A DNA stretch of 64,000 nt from Halorutilus salinus (GTDB taxonomy: Archaea > Halobacteriota > Halobacteria > Halobacteriales > Halorutilaceae): contig NZ_RKLV01000005.1 of NCBI RefSeq assembly GCF_026242195.1, positions 124,001 through 188,000 on the forward strand, read 5' to 3'. Positions 25,105 through 33,646 of the stretch are shown here, piece after piece (position 1 is the stretch's first letter; every line of letters begins with the position of its first letter). Below the pieces are notes generated by a model. That model made no database searches, was not told the DNA's origin, and was given only the letters and a program-made list of their open reading frames with translations. Made by a program: the position numbers and the translations under genes.

Positions 25105-26067
25105 ATGGAAGCCGACGACGTCCACCGTCTCGATCTCAGCATGGAGTGGAAACCCGGTCAGGTCGCCGTCTACCTCGTCGAAGGAACCGACGGAGCCGTT
25201 CTGATCGACGCCGGGGTTGCGACCGACGAAGGCGTCGACGAACTCCGTTCTGAGGTCGAGGCGGTGGGCTACGGATTCGCTGATATAGAAGCCGTTCTGG
25301 TCACCCATCCCCATCTCGACCACGACGGCGGTGTCCGTGCGCTCGCCGACGGGTCGGACGCGACCGTCTACGCGTACGAGACGGTCCAACGTTCCCTGAG
25401 AGCCGACGACGACCCCGAACGTATACGTTCTAACGTACACGAGGCGGGCATGCGCGGCGACGCCGTCGACGAGGCGCTCGAACGTTGGCTCGACAGCGTC
25501 CGCGAAAACCGCGAGTACCTACAGCCCGACTCCATCGACGTACTCGTCTCCGACGGCGAAACATTCGAAGCCGGCGGCGAAACATTCGAGGCTGTCCACA
25601 CGCCGGGACACCAGCGCGACCACGTCTGCTACGTCTCAGAAGGCTTCGTCTTCGCTGGCGACGCCGTCGCCGAGTCGTTCCGTCCTGTCATCTACCACTC
25701 CGGATTCGACGACGGGATGTGGGAGGCTGTCGAGGCGTCCCACCGAACACTCGACCGTCTCGGTTCGCGCGCCCCTGAGGTCGACCGTGTCTTTCCGGGA
25801 CACGGTGCCGTATTCACCGACCTCGCCGACGCCGTCGAAGGCGCGCGTACGAGCCTCGATGCGCTCGTTGAGGATGTCCACGCACAGGTCGAGGCGCTCG
25901 AATCACCGACAGTCCTCGACGTCACCCTCGCGCGGAAGAAGCCCGGACACGAGGTCGGCTACGTGATCTTCGACAACCTCGGAGCACTCGGCTACCTCGA
26001 CGCCGCGGGGCGCGTAGAGTCGCGCCTCGACGACGGACGCCGGCGTTTCGAGGTAACGGAAGCCTGA
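25105..26067 (+). CDS. Metallo-beta-lactamase-fold hydrolase
   Basis: 320 residues. HPHLDHDGG is the HxHxDH metal motif. The third-histidine segment is EAVHTPGHQRDHVCY, the bridging Asp is in FAGDAVAES, and the last His is in VFPGHGAV. All zinc ligands are present, so it should be an active hydrolase. The C-terminal 80 residues form a helical cap. The substrate is unknown; glyoxalase-II-like or lactonase activities are possible. A second MBL gene follows 25 bases later. Confidence 0.8.
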   Translation: MEADDVHRLDLSMEWKPGQVAVYLVEGTDGAVLIDAGVATDEGVDELRSEVEAVGYGFADIEAVLVTHPHLDHDGGVRALADGSDATVYAYETVQRSLRADDDPERIRSNVHEAGMRGDAVDEALERWLDSVRENREYLQPDSIDVLVSDGETFEAGGETFEAVHTPGHQRDHVCYVSEGFVFAGDAVAESFRPVIYHSGFDDGMWEAVEASHRTLDRLGSRAPEVDRVFPGHGAVFTDLADAVEGARTSLDALVEDVHAQVEALESPTVLDVTLARKKPGHEVGYVIFDNLGALGYLDAAGRVESRLDDGRRRFEVTEA

Positions 26068-26092
26068 TACGCGGTCACCCCCTGTTTACAGT

Positions 26093-26980
26093 ATGCCGGA
26101 ACACGTCGAAGGCTCCGACGGCGTCTACGTCGTCGACACACTCATGTTCGGTATCGAGGAACAGACGGCGGCTTTCGTAATCGACGCCGACCGTCCCGTC
26201 GTCGTCGACACGGGACTCGAATCCGACGCCGGACGCGTCGTCGAGGCTGTCGACGAGATAGGTATCGACCGCGAGGATATTGAGTACGTCATCGTTACAC
26301 ATGTCCATCTCGACCACGCGGGAGGCGTCGGTACCGTCGCAGAAGCGTTCCCGAACGCCACAGTCGTCGTCCACGACCGTGGAGTCAAGTACCTCACCGA
26401 CGAACGGAGCGCCGACCGTCTCGTAGAGAAGGTACACGAGGCGGTCGGCTCCCTTGCCGACGCGTACGGCGGTATCGAGACGGTCGACCCCGGACGCGTC
26501 GTCGGCGTCTCACCGCCCGACTCGCTCGATCTCGGCGACCGTACAGTCGAACTCGTAAAGGCGGAGGGTCACGCTCCCCATCATTTCGCACTCTACGAAG
26601 ACGCGTCGCGCTCTCTCTTCGTGGTCGACGAGGGCTGTGCGTACATCGACGGGCGCGAGCTACCCACGACACCTCCGCCCGACTTCGATCTCGAAACGAC
26701 GCTCGAAAGCTTCGAACGTTTCGAGGGCTACGACGTCGACGCGCTCCTGTACGGACATTACGGCGTCAACCACGACGGTGGCGACGCGGTAAGCCGTCAC
26801 CGCGAGGCGCTCACCGACTGGGTCGAAGAGATACGCACAGCCGACGAGGAACACGACGGTACCGACGACATCATCAGCGCCGTCGTCGGTAACCATCCCG
26901 AAGCCGCCTCCGACGGGGTAACGCGTCAAGTGATGGAGCGCGATGTCCGTGGCGTTCTCGGCTACCTCGACGCCACGTGA
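26093..26980 (+). CDS. Second metallo-beta-lactamase-fold hydrolase
   Basis: 295 residues. THVHLDHAGG carries the HxHxDH site, KAEGHAPHHFAL the next His, and FVVDEGCAYIDG an Asp-Glu pair where the bridging Asp is expected. YGHYGV supplies the last His. It diverges clearly from the MBL protein immediately upstream, so the pair is not a recent duplication. They are probably cotranscribed. Substrate unknown. Confidence 0.8.
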   Translation: MPEHVEGSDGVYVVDTLMFGIEEQTAAFVIDADRPVVVDTGLESDAGRVVEAVDEIGIDREDIEYVIVTHVHLDHAGGVGTVAEAFPNATVVVHDRGVKYLTDERSADRLVEKVHEAVGSLADAYGGIETVDPGRVVGVSPPDSLDLGDRTVELVKAEGHAPHHFALYEDASRSLFVVDEGCAYIDGRELPTTPPPDFDLETTLESFERFEGYDVDALLYGHYGVNHDGGDAVSRHREALTDWVEEIRTADEEHDGTDDIISAVVGNHPEAASDGVTRQVMERDVRGVLGYLDAT

Positions 26981-26996
26981 CGCGTCGGTTAGATCC

Positions 26997-27458
26997 TCAC
27001 CAGCCGTACTCCTGATGGAGCCGAAGACCCTCCTCGTTCAAAACCCCGCCGACGACCTCGCTGGTTCCTTCCAGAACCTCCGCGGATCGAACCGACGGCT
27101 CACCGCCTGTAAAGGACGTGAGTTCGTCAGCTCCGACGCTGTAGACAACGCGTCCGAAGCCGGCTGTCGCCATACCGCCCGCACACATCGGGCACGGCTC
27201 CGTGCTCGTATACATCACCATCTCAGCACGATCGTCGGCGTCGTACTCCAGGCACGCACGGTACGCGAGATGAAGCTCGGGATGGCGCCGTATGTCGTCC
27301 TCCGTAACCTCGCGGTTCGAACCCTTCATTACGACCTCATCATCACGTACAAGCACGGATCCGAACGGTTCGTCACCACGATCGACAGCCTCACGCGCGA
27401 GTTTGAACGTTTCGCGCATATGTGCCTCATCGCCGAACCCGTCGAAGCTGGGTGCCAT
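26997..27458 (-). CDS. Cytidine/deoxycytidylate-type zinc deaminase
   Basis: 153 residues from the ATG at 27458; the frame is open to 27584, but that extension overlaps the divergent membrane-protein gene. The zinc site is HPELH (HxE) plus TEPCPMC (PCxxC). The layout matches guanine deaminase or tRNA-adenosine deaminase-like enzymes; GDEPFGSVLVRDDEVV is the usual N-terminal strand. Specificity between guanine, adenosine and pterin substrates cannot be read here. It is convergent with the second MBL gene. Confidence 0.75.
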   Translation of the reverse strand: MAPSFDGFGDEAHMRETFKLAREAVDRGDEPFGSVLVRDDEVVMKGSNREVTEDDIRRHPELHLAYRACLEYDADDRAEMVMYTSTEPCPMCAGGMATAGFGRVVYSVGADELTSFTGGEPSVRSAEVLEGTSEVVGGVLNEEGLRLHQEYGW

Positions 27459-27562
27459 ATCCACGATACCGTCTGTGAAGGCATACCTGTTTGGAACGTC
27501 ATCTCTTTCAGACAGGATGCGCCCGACGCACCCCTTATTACCCCAAGGGTCGTAGACCGGAC

Positions 27563-27892
27563 ATGGGAGTAGCAGATGTCGCAAAGAGGCAGGCTACTAT
27601 ACTCGGATTCGTCGCCGTAGTCATAGCCCTACTGTTCGTAGCTGTCGCACTCGTCCCTTTCAGCCTCCTCCCTTTCTACATCGGCGGCTGGCTACTCGCC
27701 CTCCTCAGCATAAGCATGAAGGAGACACGTATCGCCGAAGGGCGCGCGGGCGCTGTGCCGTTCGTGCTTAACGGCGTCGCGCTGTTCGCGTTCGTCGCCG
27801 TCTCGTTCAGAAGCCTCGACTTCGGTAACCTCTCGGCGACAACCGCGGGACTCGTCGGCGTCACAGCGGTTGTCTACAGCATGAGCCTCTGA
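27563..27892 (+). CDS. Small integral membrane protein
   Basis: 109 residues from the ATG at 27563, with three hydrophobic segments (about 12-30, 35-50 and 65-105) and a conserved-looking KETRIAEGRAG turn. An A/T-rich TTATTA about 25 bases upstream fits a leaderless promoter. No family is recognised. It is divergent from the deaminase. Confidence 0.6.
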   Translation: MGVADVAKRQATILGFVAVVIALLFVAVALVPFSLLPFYIGGWLLALLSISMKETRIAEGRAGAVPFVLNGVALFAFVAVSFRSLDFGNLSATTAGLVGVTAVVYSMSL

Positions 27893-27941
27893 ACCGCATC
27901 GCAGAGGTTTTTACGGTGGGTGTGCTACGACGCCTGAACGG

Positions 27942-28568
27942 ATGACAGAGAAGGCAGTAAAGAAAGAGTTCGATGGCTACGTGAAGTCCGTCTCTCTGAA
28001 GGCGCTCGACGAACTCGACCCGACACAGGTCGTCGATGTCAACCTCCCGCCCGACAGGATAAAGTCGCTTCTTAGGGACGAGATAAGACAGGAGATGGCG
28101 CGCGTCAAGACGGGTTTTCAGGAGCAGTCCGACTTCATCGTTGAGACGGCGGCGAACGGCGAGGTCACCGAAGACGCAAGGTCGAAGTTCCTCGAACTTG
28201 ACCTGTACTACTCGAACTACTTCGGCGACGAGGAGCGGAAGGCGAAGTTCGGCGACGAACTCGGCGACTACTTCGAGAAGACGGTTACGGACGTAGCCCC
28301 TCTCGCTGAGTCGGACGAGGAAGACTTCTGGGACTCGGTTGAGGAGACGTACGACAAGGAAGAGGCTGTAGAGGTTCTACAGGGCTACTTCAGCCGGTCG
28401 GAGATACTCGAAAGGTACACCGACGAGATGGTTCTGACGATGGCTCTCGACACGGGTCTGCCGATAGAGGAGGTCGAGTACACGGAGGAGAGCGTCCGCG
28501 TCTTCGCCGAGGGCGAGGCTGAGATGCGCGACAGGGTCGAGGAGCAGGCGGATCTCGTCTACGACTGA
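27942..28568 (+). CDS. DUF2150-like cytoplasmic protein
   Basis: 208 residues, highly acidic and helical, without membrane segments. VDVNLPPDRIKSLLRDEIRQEM and the overall length resemble the archaeal DUF2150 family, which has no assigned function. It stands alone between a membrane-protein gene and the convergent coiled-coil protein, which ends 2 bases after its stop. Confidence 0.55.
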   Translation: MTEKAVKKEFDGYVKSVSLKALDELDPTQVVDVNLPPDRIKSLLRDEIRQEMARVKTGFQEQSDFIVETAANGEVTEDARSKFLELDLYYSNYFGDEERKAKFGDELGDYFEKTVTDVAPLAESDEEDFWDSVEETYDKEEAVEVLQGYFSRSEILERYTDEMVLTMALDTGLPIEEVEYTEESVRVFAEGEAEMRDRVEEQADLVYD

Positions 28569-28569
28569 G

Positions 28570-28758
28570 CTACAGATCTACGTTCGAAAGGCTCGACTCT
28601 ATCTGTTCGAGTTCGTCGTCGTGGATTTCGACGCGTGACCTCATGCTTTCGAGTTCCTTCTGCAGTTCCCTCATACGGACGTACATCAGGTAGGTAAAGC
28701 CGAGCGCCACGACCAGAAGAAGCGCCAGCGCCGCGACCACCGCTGTGGTTAAAGCCAT
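28570..28758 (-). CDS. Single-pass membrane protein with a cytoplasmic coiled coil
   Basis: 62 residues from the ATG at 28758; a GTG at 28773 would add five. One transmembrane helix (about 3-25) is followed by heptad-like RMRELQKELESMRSRVEIHDDELEQIE. A TTATAC box about 25-30 bases upstream favours the ATG. It has the look of a small scaffold protein; function unknown. Confidence 0.55.
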   Translation of the reverse strand: MALTTAVVAALALLLVVALGFTYLMYVRMRELQKELESMRSRVEIHDDELEQIESSLSNVDL

Positions 28759-28819
28759 ACGCCACACAGACACCGCTCACGTATAACTTCGTCGCAAAAC
28801 GGGGGTGAGATTTACCAGC

Positions 28820-29131
28820 CTACTCTTCGAGATGCAGGATACCCTTCTTGGAGACGTTAGCCTCCGTGATCTCGTCGGGCATCCAGTCGGGCGAGTCCTC
28901 AGGAGCCTCGTCCTCCCACGACCACGCGTCGTACTTGTGCACCTTGTCGGTACCTTTCTCGCGCAGACGTACCTCTTCGGAGTTCTCCTTCGCTTCCTCC
29001 TCGCTCGACTCCGCGTTGAGGCGTCTCGCCGCCTTCAACGCCGCCTGTCTCGGTGTGTTACCCGAAAACACGCTCGTCTCTTCTCCGTTCTCTCTTAGCG
29101 CAAAGTTCCTCTTTCCGTCTTCTCTTACCAT
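28820..29131 (-). CDS. MC1 family non-histone chromosomal protein
   Basis: 103 residues. The N-terminus (REDGKRNFALRENGEET), PRQAALKAARRLN, EEVRLREKGTDKVHKYDAW and APEDSPDWMPDEI match archaeal MC1. MC1 binds and sharply bends DNA as a monomer, in place of or beside histones. Unlike most genes here it has a Shine-Dalgarno sequence, GGAGG at 29141-29145 on this strand, 9 bases before the ATG. Residues 38-55 form an acidic loop longer than in methanogen MC1. Confidence 0.92.
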   Translation of the reverse strand: MVREDGKRNFALRENGEETSVFSGNTPRQAALKAARRLNAESSEEEAKENSEEVRLREKGTDKVHKYDAWSWEDEAPEDSPDWMPDEITEANVSKKGILHLEE

Positions 29132-29140
29132 GGTTTCTTG

Positions 29141-29145
29141 CCTCC
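29141..29145 (-). promoter_or_regulatory. Shine-Dalgarno sequence of the MC1 gene
   Basis: GGAGG on the minus strand, 9 bases before the ATG. A TATA-like ATATAAAC lies farther upstream (about 29199-29207), so this mRNA probably has a leader. Confidence 0.5.
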
Positions 29146-29250
29146 GTTGGTGGGTTTCTCAGCGTCCGTAATTAAGTTAACGGCGGTCGAGGGGAAAAGT
29201 TTATATGTAGGGTTTTCCGGTCGGGCTATTTTCGCGCCCAAGACGGGTGT

Positions 29251-30279
29251 TTACAGGTACCGTTCGGCGACGAGTTCGGCGTTGAGTACGCTCGCGCCCG
29301 CGGCTCCGCGAACCGTGTTATGCGACAGGCACGAGTACTTTAGGCGCGCGTCTCCGTCGTCACGTATGCGTCCGGCTACGACCGACATACCACCGCCGGT
29401 GTTCCTGTCGAGGCGGGGTTGCGGTCGATCGTTCTCCTCGCGTACCACGATCGTCTGGTCGGGCGCTGTCGGTAGGTCGAGCGTCGTAAAGCCGCGCATC
29501 GCCTCCTTCGCGTCGTCCTCGCCTACATCTTCGTCGAACCTACACCAGAGGTTTTCGAGATGTCCGTCGACCGTTGGGACGCGGTTGCACGAGGCGGAGA
29601 TCGAGACGTCGGCTTCGTCGACGCGCGCGCCGTCGAACTCGCCGAGTATCTTACGCGGTTCGTTCTCCATCTTCCACTCCTCGCTACCGATGTACGGCAC
29701 GACGTTGTCGAGTATCTCCATGCTCGTGACACCCATGTAGCCCGCGCCGCTGACGGCTTGGAGCGTGGCGACGGTGACCTCGTTCAGACCGAGGGGATGG
29801 AGGGCGGCGAGCGTCGGCGTCATCGTGATCGCGGAGCAGTTGGGGTTCTTGATGATACCGCCGTCCCAGCCGCGTTCGTCACGCTGTACCTCAAGCAGAC
29901 CGAGGTGGTCAGGGTTGATTTCGGGGACGACGAGAGGCATATCGTCTTCGAGACGCGCCCATCCCGCGTTCGAGGCGACGATGTAGCCGTCGCGCGCGAA
30001 CTCAGGCTCCACCTCCTTTGCGGCGCTCGACGGGAGTGCGCTAAAGACGATCTCAACCTCGTCGCTCACCTCGTCGGCGCTCGTCTCACGTACGGTGACT
30101 TCGCGGACGGCGTCGGGCATCTCGTTCGGGAGCGCCCAAGCCGCGGCGTCGGCGTACGTCTTACCCGCGCTCGTCTCGCTCGCCGTGAGCGCGTCTATCT
30201 CGAACCAAGGATGGTCTTCGAGTAGCTGTACGAACCTCTGTCCTACGTTTCCTGTCGCGCCGAGTACGCCTACCTTCAT
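29251..30279 (-). CDS. asd: Aspartate-semialdehyde dehydrogenase
   Basis: 342 residues. It reduces aspartyl phosphate with NADPH, feeding lysine, threonine and methionine synthesis. The Rossmann motif is [12 protein letters not shown], the catalytic Cys is C148 in [10 protein letters not shown], and the substrate His lies in [11 protein letters not shown]. Sequence and length match the archaeal/fungal-type enzyme. It is monocistronic, with no other aspartate-family gene nearby. Confidence 0.93.
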   Translation of the reverse strand: MKVGVLGATGNVGQRFVQLLEDHPWFEIDALTASETSAGKTYADAAAWALPNEMPDAVREVTVRETSADEVSDEVEIVFSALPSSAAKEVEPEFARDGYIVASNAGWARLEDDMPLVVPEINPDHLGLLEVQRDERGWDGGIIKNPNCSAITMTPTLAALHPLGLNEVTVATLQAVSGAGYMGVTSMEILDNVVPYIGSEEWKMENEPRKILGEFDGARVDEADVSISASCNRVPTVDGHLENLWCRFDEDVGEDDAKEAMRGFTTLDLPTAPDQTIVVREENDRPQPRLDRNTGGGMSVVAGRIRDDGDARLKYSCLSHNTVRGAAGASVLNAELVAERYL

Positions 30280-30318
30280 ACTCTCAGGTCGGCGGCGGCG
30301 GGTAAAAACAGTTTTCTT

Positions 30319-30642
30319 TCAGAAGACGCGGGCGAGCGACAGAACCCTGTGTACGAAGATGGTTCCGAGTGCGACGAGGAGGGCGGGTACGACCGCGGGT
30401 TCGATGCCTCCGCCGTTCATGAGCGCGACGAAGACGCCGAGCGAGACGGTGAAACCCGTGGCTACGAAAAGACGCCCTTTCTCGGCTCTCGCGGCGTCGC
30501 GCCAGTCGCGTGCGTCGGAACGGTCACATACCTTCTGACCGCGTCTCGCCACGAGAAACCAGTAGAAACGGTAGACGAAGCCCGCGACGGGGACGTAGTC
30601 CACGAGGTTCGCGCGCCCCCAGTCGCGGTTTTCGACCTCCAT
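30319..30642 (-). CDS. Membrane protein of unknown function
   Basis: 107 residues with a hydrophobic first third ([17 protein letters not shown]) and two helices in the second half (about 58-75 and 80-103). No family is recognised. It follows the DUF555 gene by 11 bases on the same strand and is probably cotranscribed. Confidence 0.55.
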   Translation of the reverse strand: MEVENRDWGRANLVDYVPVAGFVYRFYWFLVARRGQKVCDRSDARDWRDAARAEKGRLFVATGFTVSLGVFVALMNGGGIEPAVVPALLVALGTIFVHRVLSLARVF

Positions 30643-30653
30643 CCGGGGATAAG

Positions 30654-31151
30654 CTACAGTATGTCGTCCAGCTCCGGCAGATCCTCGTCGTCTTCGAGAT
30701 CCTCGACCTCCGCGCCTATCTCTTCGAGTTCATCATCCTCAAGATCGCCGAGATCCTCGTCGAACTCGTCGCCGTACTCGTCCTCGAAGCTCTCGCCCTC
30801 CGAACCTTCCATCTCCTCCTCGATCTCCTCGACATCTATGACCGAAAGCGGTATGTCGGAGAGGCGCTGTCCTATCTCCTTACGCGCGACACGTGACGCG
30901 TGTTCCTTGCTCTCTATGTTGAAGACCTTCATCTCAAGTTCGAGAGCGACGAGACCCTCGTCGGCGGCGATAAACGCCGGCTCTAGCTCCTCACCGTTCG
31001 GAGACGTACGAGTCCCCGTGTTTATCTCCACGTAGTTCAGGTCGGGGTTGAGCATCTCCCCTATCTTGCTTATGCCGATCCTGATAGCCTCGTCCTCTGT
31101 CTCAACGTCGTAGACCGGTACCGCGGCTTCGACTACTACTCTACAGTTCAT
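30654..31151 (-). CDS. DUF555 family protein
   Basis: 165 residues from the ATG at 31151. The first 105 residues (NCRVVVEAAVPVYDV, MLNPDLNYVEI, VALELEMKVFNIE) match the archaeal DUF555/UPF0212 family. The last 55 residues are an Asp/Glu-rich tail. No function is known; wide archaeal conservation suggests a core role. The frame is open upstream to 31475, but that stretch runs antisense to the TFE gene and is rejected. Confidence 0.8.
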   Translation of the reverse strand: MNCRVVVEAAVPVYDVETEDEAIRIGISKIGEMLNPDLNYVEINTGTRTSPNGEELEPAFIAADEGLVALELEMKVFNIESKEHASRVARKEIGQRLSDIPLSVIDVEEIEEEMEGSEGESFEDEYGDEFDEDLGDLEDDELEEIGAEVEDLEDDEDLPELDDIL

Positions 31152-31236
31152 CTCACGAAGAAGGTCGTTCTGTCGGTGTAAAAAGTTTGCGTTCAGGTCG
31201 AAGATTTTATGCGGTTCATCCCCGTAAGCCGACGTG

Positions 31237-31761
31237 ATGAGTGATTTTGACGAGCTTCTGAGCGACGATGTCGTACAGGCGTACCTCGCCGAGGTCGTCG
31301 GTGCGGAGGGGATGCCGGTTGCGATGAACCCTGTCGAGGACGAGATCGTGGACGAGGATCTTGCGGAGAAGCTCGACCTCGACCCTAAGGTCGTGCGGCG
31401 CACACTGTTCATACTGTACGAGAACGACCTCGCCTCGTACCGCCGTGACCGCGACGAGGAGAGCGGATGGTACACCTACCTCTGGAGCTTCGAGTACGGT
31501 AACATACCCGACAAGCTCAACGACGAGATGCGTAAGCTCCGTGACGCGCTGGAGGAGCGCCTCGAATACGAAAGAAGCCACGAGTTCTACATATGCGAGG
31601 TCGACGGTATACGTTTCGAGTTCGAGGAGGCTATGGATCTCTCGTTCAACTGTCCCGAATGCGGGGCGGATCTCGAACCGATGGACAACGAAGACCTCGT
31701 CGGCGGTATGGACGAACGCCACGCCGAACTCGTCGAGGAGCTTGGAAAGGTAGAGGGATGA
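31237..31761 (+). CDS. tfe: Transcription initiation factor E subunit alpha
   Basis: 174 residues from the ATG at 31237; a GTG immediately before could also serve. The N-terminal winged helix (residues about 10-90, LAEKLDLDPKVVRRTLFIL) helps open promoters with TBP and TFB. The C-terminal zinc ribbon is partly changed: the second knuckle CPECGADL is intact, but the first reads CEVD, with only one Cys. The TGA stop overlaps the ATG of the DUF2110 gene, forming a three-gene operon. Confidence 0.9.
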   Translation: MSDFDELLSDDVVQAYLAEVVGAEGMPVAMNPVEDEIVDEDLAEKLDLDPKVVRRTLFILYENDLASYRRDRDEESGWYTYLWSFEYGNIPDKLNDEMRKLRDALEERLEYERSHEFYICEVDGIRFEFEEAMDLSFNCPECGADLEPMDNEDLVGGMDERHAELVEELGKVEG

Positions 31762-32432
31762 GACGCGTTCTTAACGCCAAGATATACGTCGCGGGTGACG
31801 CACGCGAACGCGCTCTCGACTCCGCACGCGGGGTTATAGGGAACCGTGTCGCCGAACTCGAGTTCGAACACGAGGTACAGCTACGTGACGACGACCGTAT
31901 AGAGGTAAGCGGAGTGGGCGAGGACGCCGAGGCGGCGTTCGCGCTCCTCGTCGAAGAGTTCGGCGAGTACACGACGGATCCGGAGGACGGCGAGACGTAC
32001 CTCGGAACGCTCGAATCGTGGGACAACGACGGATTCACCGTCGATATCGGCGTCGACGTACGCGTTCCGCGCGAGCAACTCGAAGACCTCGGACGTGGCT
32101 CGCCCGCGGATATACGCGAACGTTACGGTCTCGTGCAACATACGCCTCTCGAAGTCGTCGCGGGCGAACCCGCGCGTCTTTCGGACGTTCAGGTCGACGA
32201 ACTCTGGTCGTGGCAGAAGGGCGAGACGGGACGCCTCAACGTAAACTCGTGTACGCGCGCGGAGGTACGTGCGACCGTAAACCGCGCTGGACACGCGAAC
32301 GACATCGTGACGGTCGAACGTCTCGGTCTTCTCGAACAGAGCGTCGTATGTGCGCCCGGTACCGACCCGCCCGGTCTGCTCGCAAGCGTCGGTAAGTATC
32401 TGGAGGGCGAGATGAAATGCGTCGTGGTGTAG
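31758..32432 (+). CDS. DUF2110 family protein
   Basis: 224 residues from the ATG overlapping the tfe stop (ATGA). Its N-terminus is RRVLNAKIYVAGDARERAL. In the middle, TYLGTLESWDNDGFTVDIGVDV looks like a small beta-barrel, possibly OB- or S1-like. Coupling to tfe is typical of haloarchaea and hints at a transcription-linked role, but none is proven. The stop overlaps the next gene's start by 16 bases. Confidence 0.75.
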   Translation: MRRVLNAKIYVAGDARERALDSARGVIGNRVAELEFEHEVQLRDDDRIEVSGVGEDAEAAFALLVEEFGEYTTDPEDGETYLGTLESWDNDGFTVDIGVDVRVPREQLEDLGRGSPADIRERYGLVQHTPLEVVAGEPARLSDVQVDELWSWQKGETGRLNVNSCTRAEVRATVNRAGHANDIVTVERLGLLEQSVVCAPGTDPPGLLASVGKYLEGEMKCVVV

Positions 32433-33097
32433 CCGTCGCTCTCGCCCTCGTCGCCGTCGCTCTCCTCACGGGCTGTCTGTCGCCTCTACCCGAGGAAGGT
32501 GAGGTCGACTACACCGACAGATGGAACACGTCGGCGGAGACGACGTACTACATAGACGACGACACCTTCACCGCCGTCGTCGATGTCGGCGGTCTAAACG
32601 GCTCCGAGTTCGAGATATGGGAACGCGACCCGTTCGGCGGCGATAGCTCCGTACAGGTCGCGGGCGTCCGTTTCAGGGACGACGGAAACGTCACCAACGT
32701 CTCTAACGTCGACACGTCGGGTGACCGTACGGTCATCGAACTTCCCGCAGAGGGAGGGCGTCTCGCATACACGGCGACCAAGAGCGGTACGTCGTTCACG
32801 CATCCCTCACCCGTCTCAGGGAGCGTCGAGGCGCACCTCCCCCCCGGCACCGACGCACGCGACTTCTTCCTCGGACGTATATCTCCCGGCGGTTACAACG
32901 TGACCTCGGAGGAACCTCTCGTCGTACGCTGGGGGGGTCTCGAACGCGGCAGGTACGTCACCGTTGAGTACTACCAACGCGGGTACCCGTACGTCCTGAT
33001 CGGGGTTCTCGTCCTCCTACTCGTCTCAGCGGTCGTCGTCTTCCTCTACTACAGGAGACGTCTGTCGGAGATGGAGGAGAAGCAGGTCGATCCTTAG
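32417..33097 (+). CDS. DUF5803-like lipoprotein with C-terminal membrane helix
   Basis: 226 residues. The signal peptide ends in lipobox LLTGC (Cys20), so the protein is probably a lipid-anchored surface protein. The body is beta-rich, and a transmembrane helix (about 190-212) with RRR on its cytoplasmic side anchors the C-terminus. The third gene of the tfe operon in haloarchaea is usually DUF5803; the match rests on position and layout. Confidence 0.7.
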   Translation: MRRGVAVALALVAVALLTGCLSPLPEEGEVDYTDRWNTSAETTYYIDDDTFTAVVDVGGLNGSEFEIWERDPFGGDSSVQVAGVRFRDDGNVTNVSNVDTSGDRTVIELPAEGGRLAYTATKSGTSFTHPSPVSGSVEAHLPPGTDARDFFLGRISPGGYNVTSEEPLVVRWGGLERGRYVTVEYYQRGYPYVLIGVLVLLLVSAVVVFLYYRRRLSEMEEKQVDP

Positions 33098-33099
33098 CG

Positions 33100-33555
33100 T
33101 CACCCCTTTTCGAGTTCGACGAGGTTCAACGACCTGTCGTAGTGGCAGTCCGCCGGGTTGTCGCCGACGACCTCGTTGATAGTGTACGACTCACCGAAGT
33201 CGAAGCCGTCGGGAACGCAGAACTTGTACGCCGGGCAGTCGGTGCGGTCGCAGGCGTCCTCCTCGATCGTGACATCGGAGCCTTCGAAAGCCTTCTTCGA
33301 CGGTACCTGACCCAGAACCGGTGATTCGGCAACATCGACTGCGCGTACGCCACCGTCGTGCACGGCGCAGTCGAGTTCCTGACCGCCGTCACGTACGTTC
33401 ATTACACGGTAACGCACACCCTCGTCGAGGTTGAGGCAGTTGTCGCTGTGCGGGCAGTCTTCGCACGCCTCAGTGCCTCCACGGAAGACAAACTCCTGAC
33501 CCACCTCGGCGAGTGATGTCCCGATGAGCGTGATGGATGTGGATGAGTCTGACAT
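33100..33555 (-). CDS. UPF0179 family cysteine-rich protein
   Basis: 151 residues from the ATG at 33555. It has many paired cysteines (ACEDCPHSDNCLNL, ELDCAVHDGGV, ACDRTDCPAYKFCVP, DCHYDRSLNLVE), the pattern of archaeal UPF0179. The cysteines probably bind an Fe-S cluster or zinc. Function unknown. It is convergent with the lipoprotein gene and divergent from egsA, 91 bases away. Confidence 0.8.
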   Translation of the reverse strand: MSDSSTSITLIGTSLAEVGQEFVFRGGTEACEDCPHSDNCLNLDEGVRYRVMNVRDGGQELDCAVHDGGVRAVDVAESPVLGQVPSKKAFEGSDVTIEEDACDRTDCPAYKFCVPDGFDFGESYTINEVVGDNPADCHYDRSLNLVELEKG

Positions 33556-33616
33556 TCTGTTTCTGGCTAAGGGACGGACGGGGATATGCCTTTCGTGGCG
33601 CGAGGAGGCGGTAGTC

Positions 33617-33622
33617 TTAAAA
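33617..33622 (+). promoter_or_regulatory. TATA-like box of egsA
   Basis: TTAAAA lies 25-30 bases before the ATG at 33647 and supports that start over earlier in-frame codons. Confidence 0.4.
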
Positions 33623-33646
33623 CCGAAACCCCCGTTTGTCAACGAG

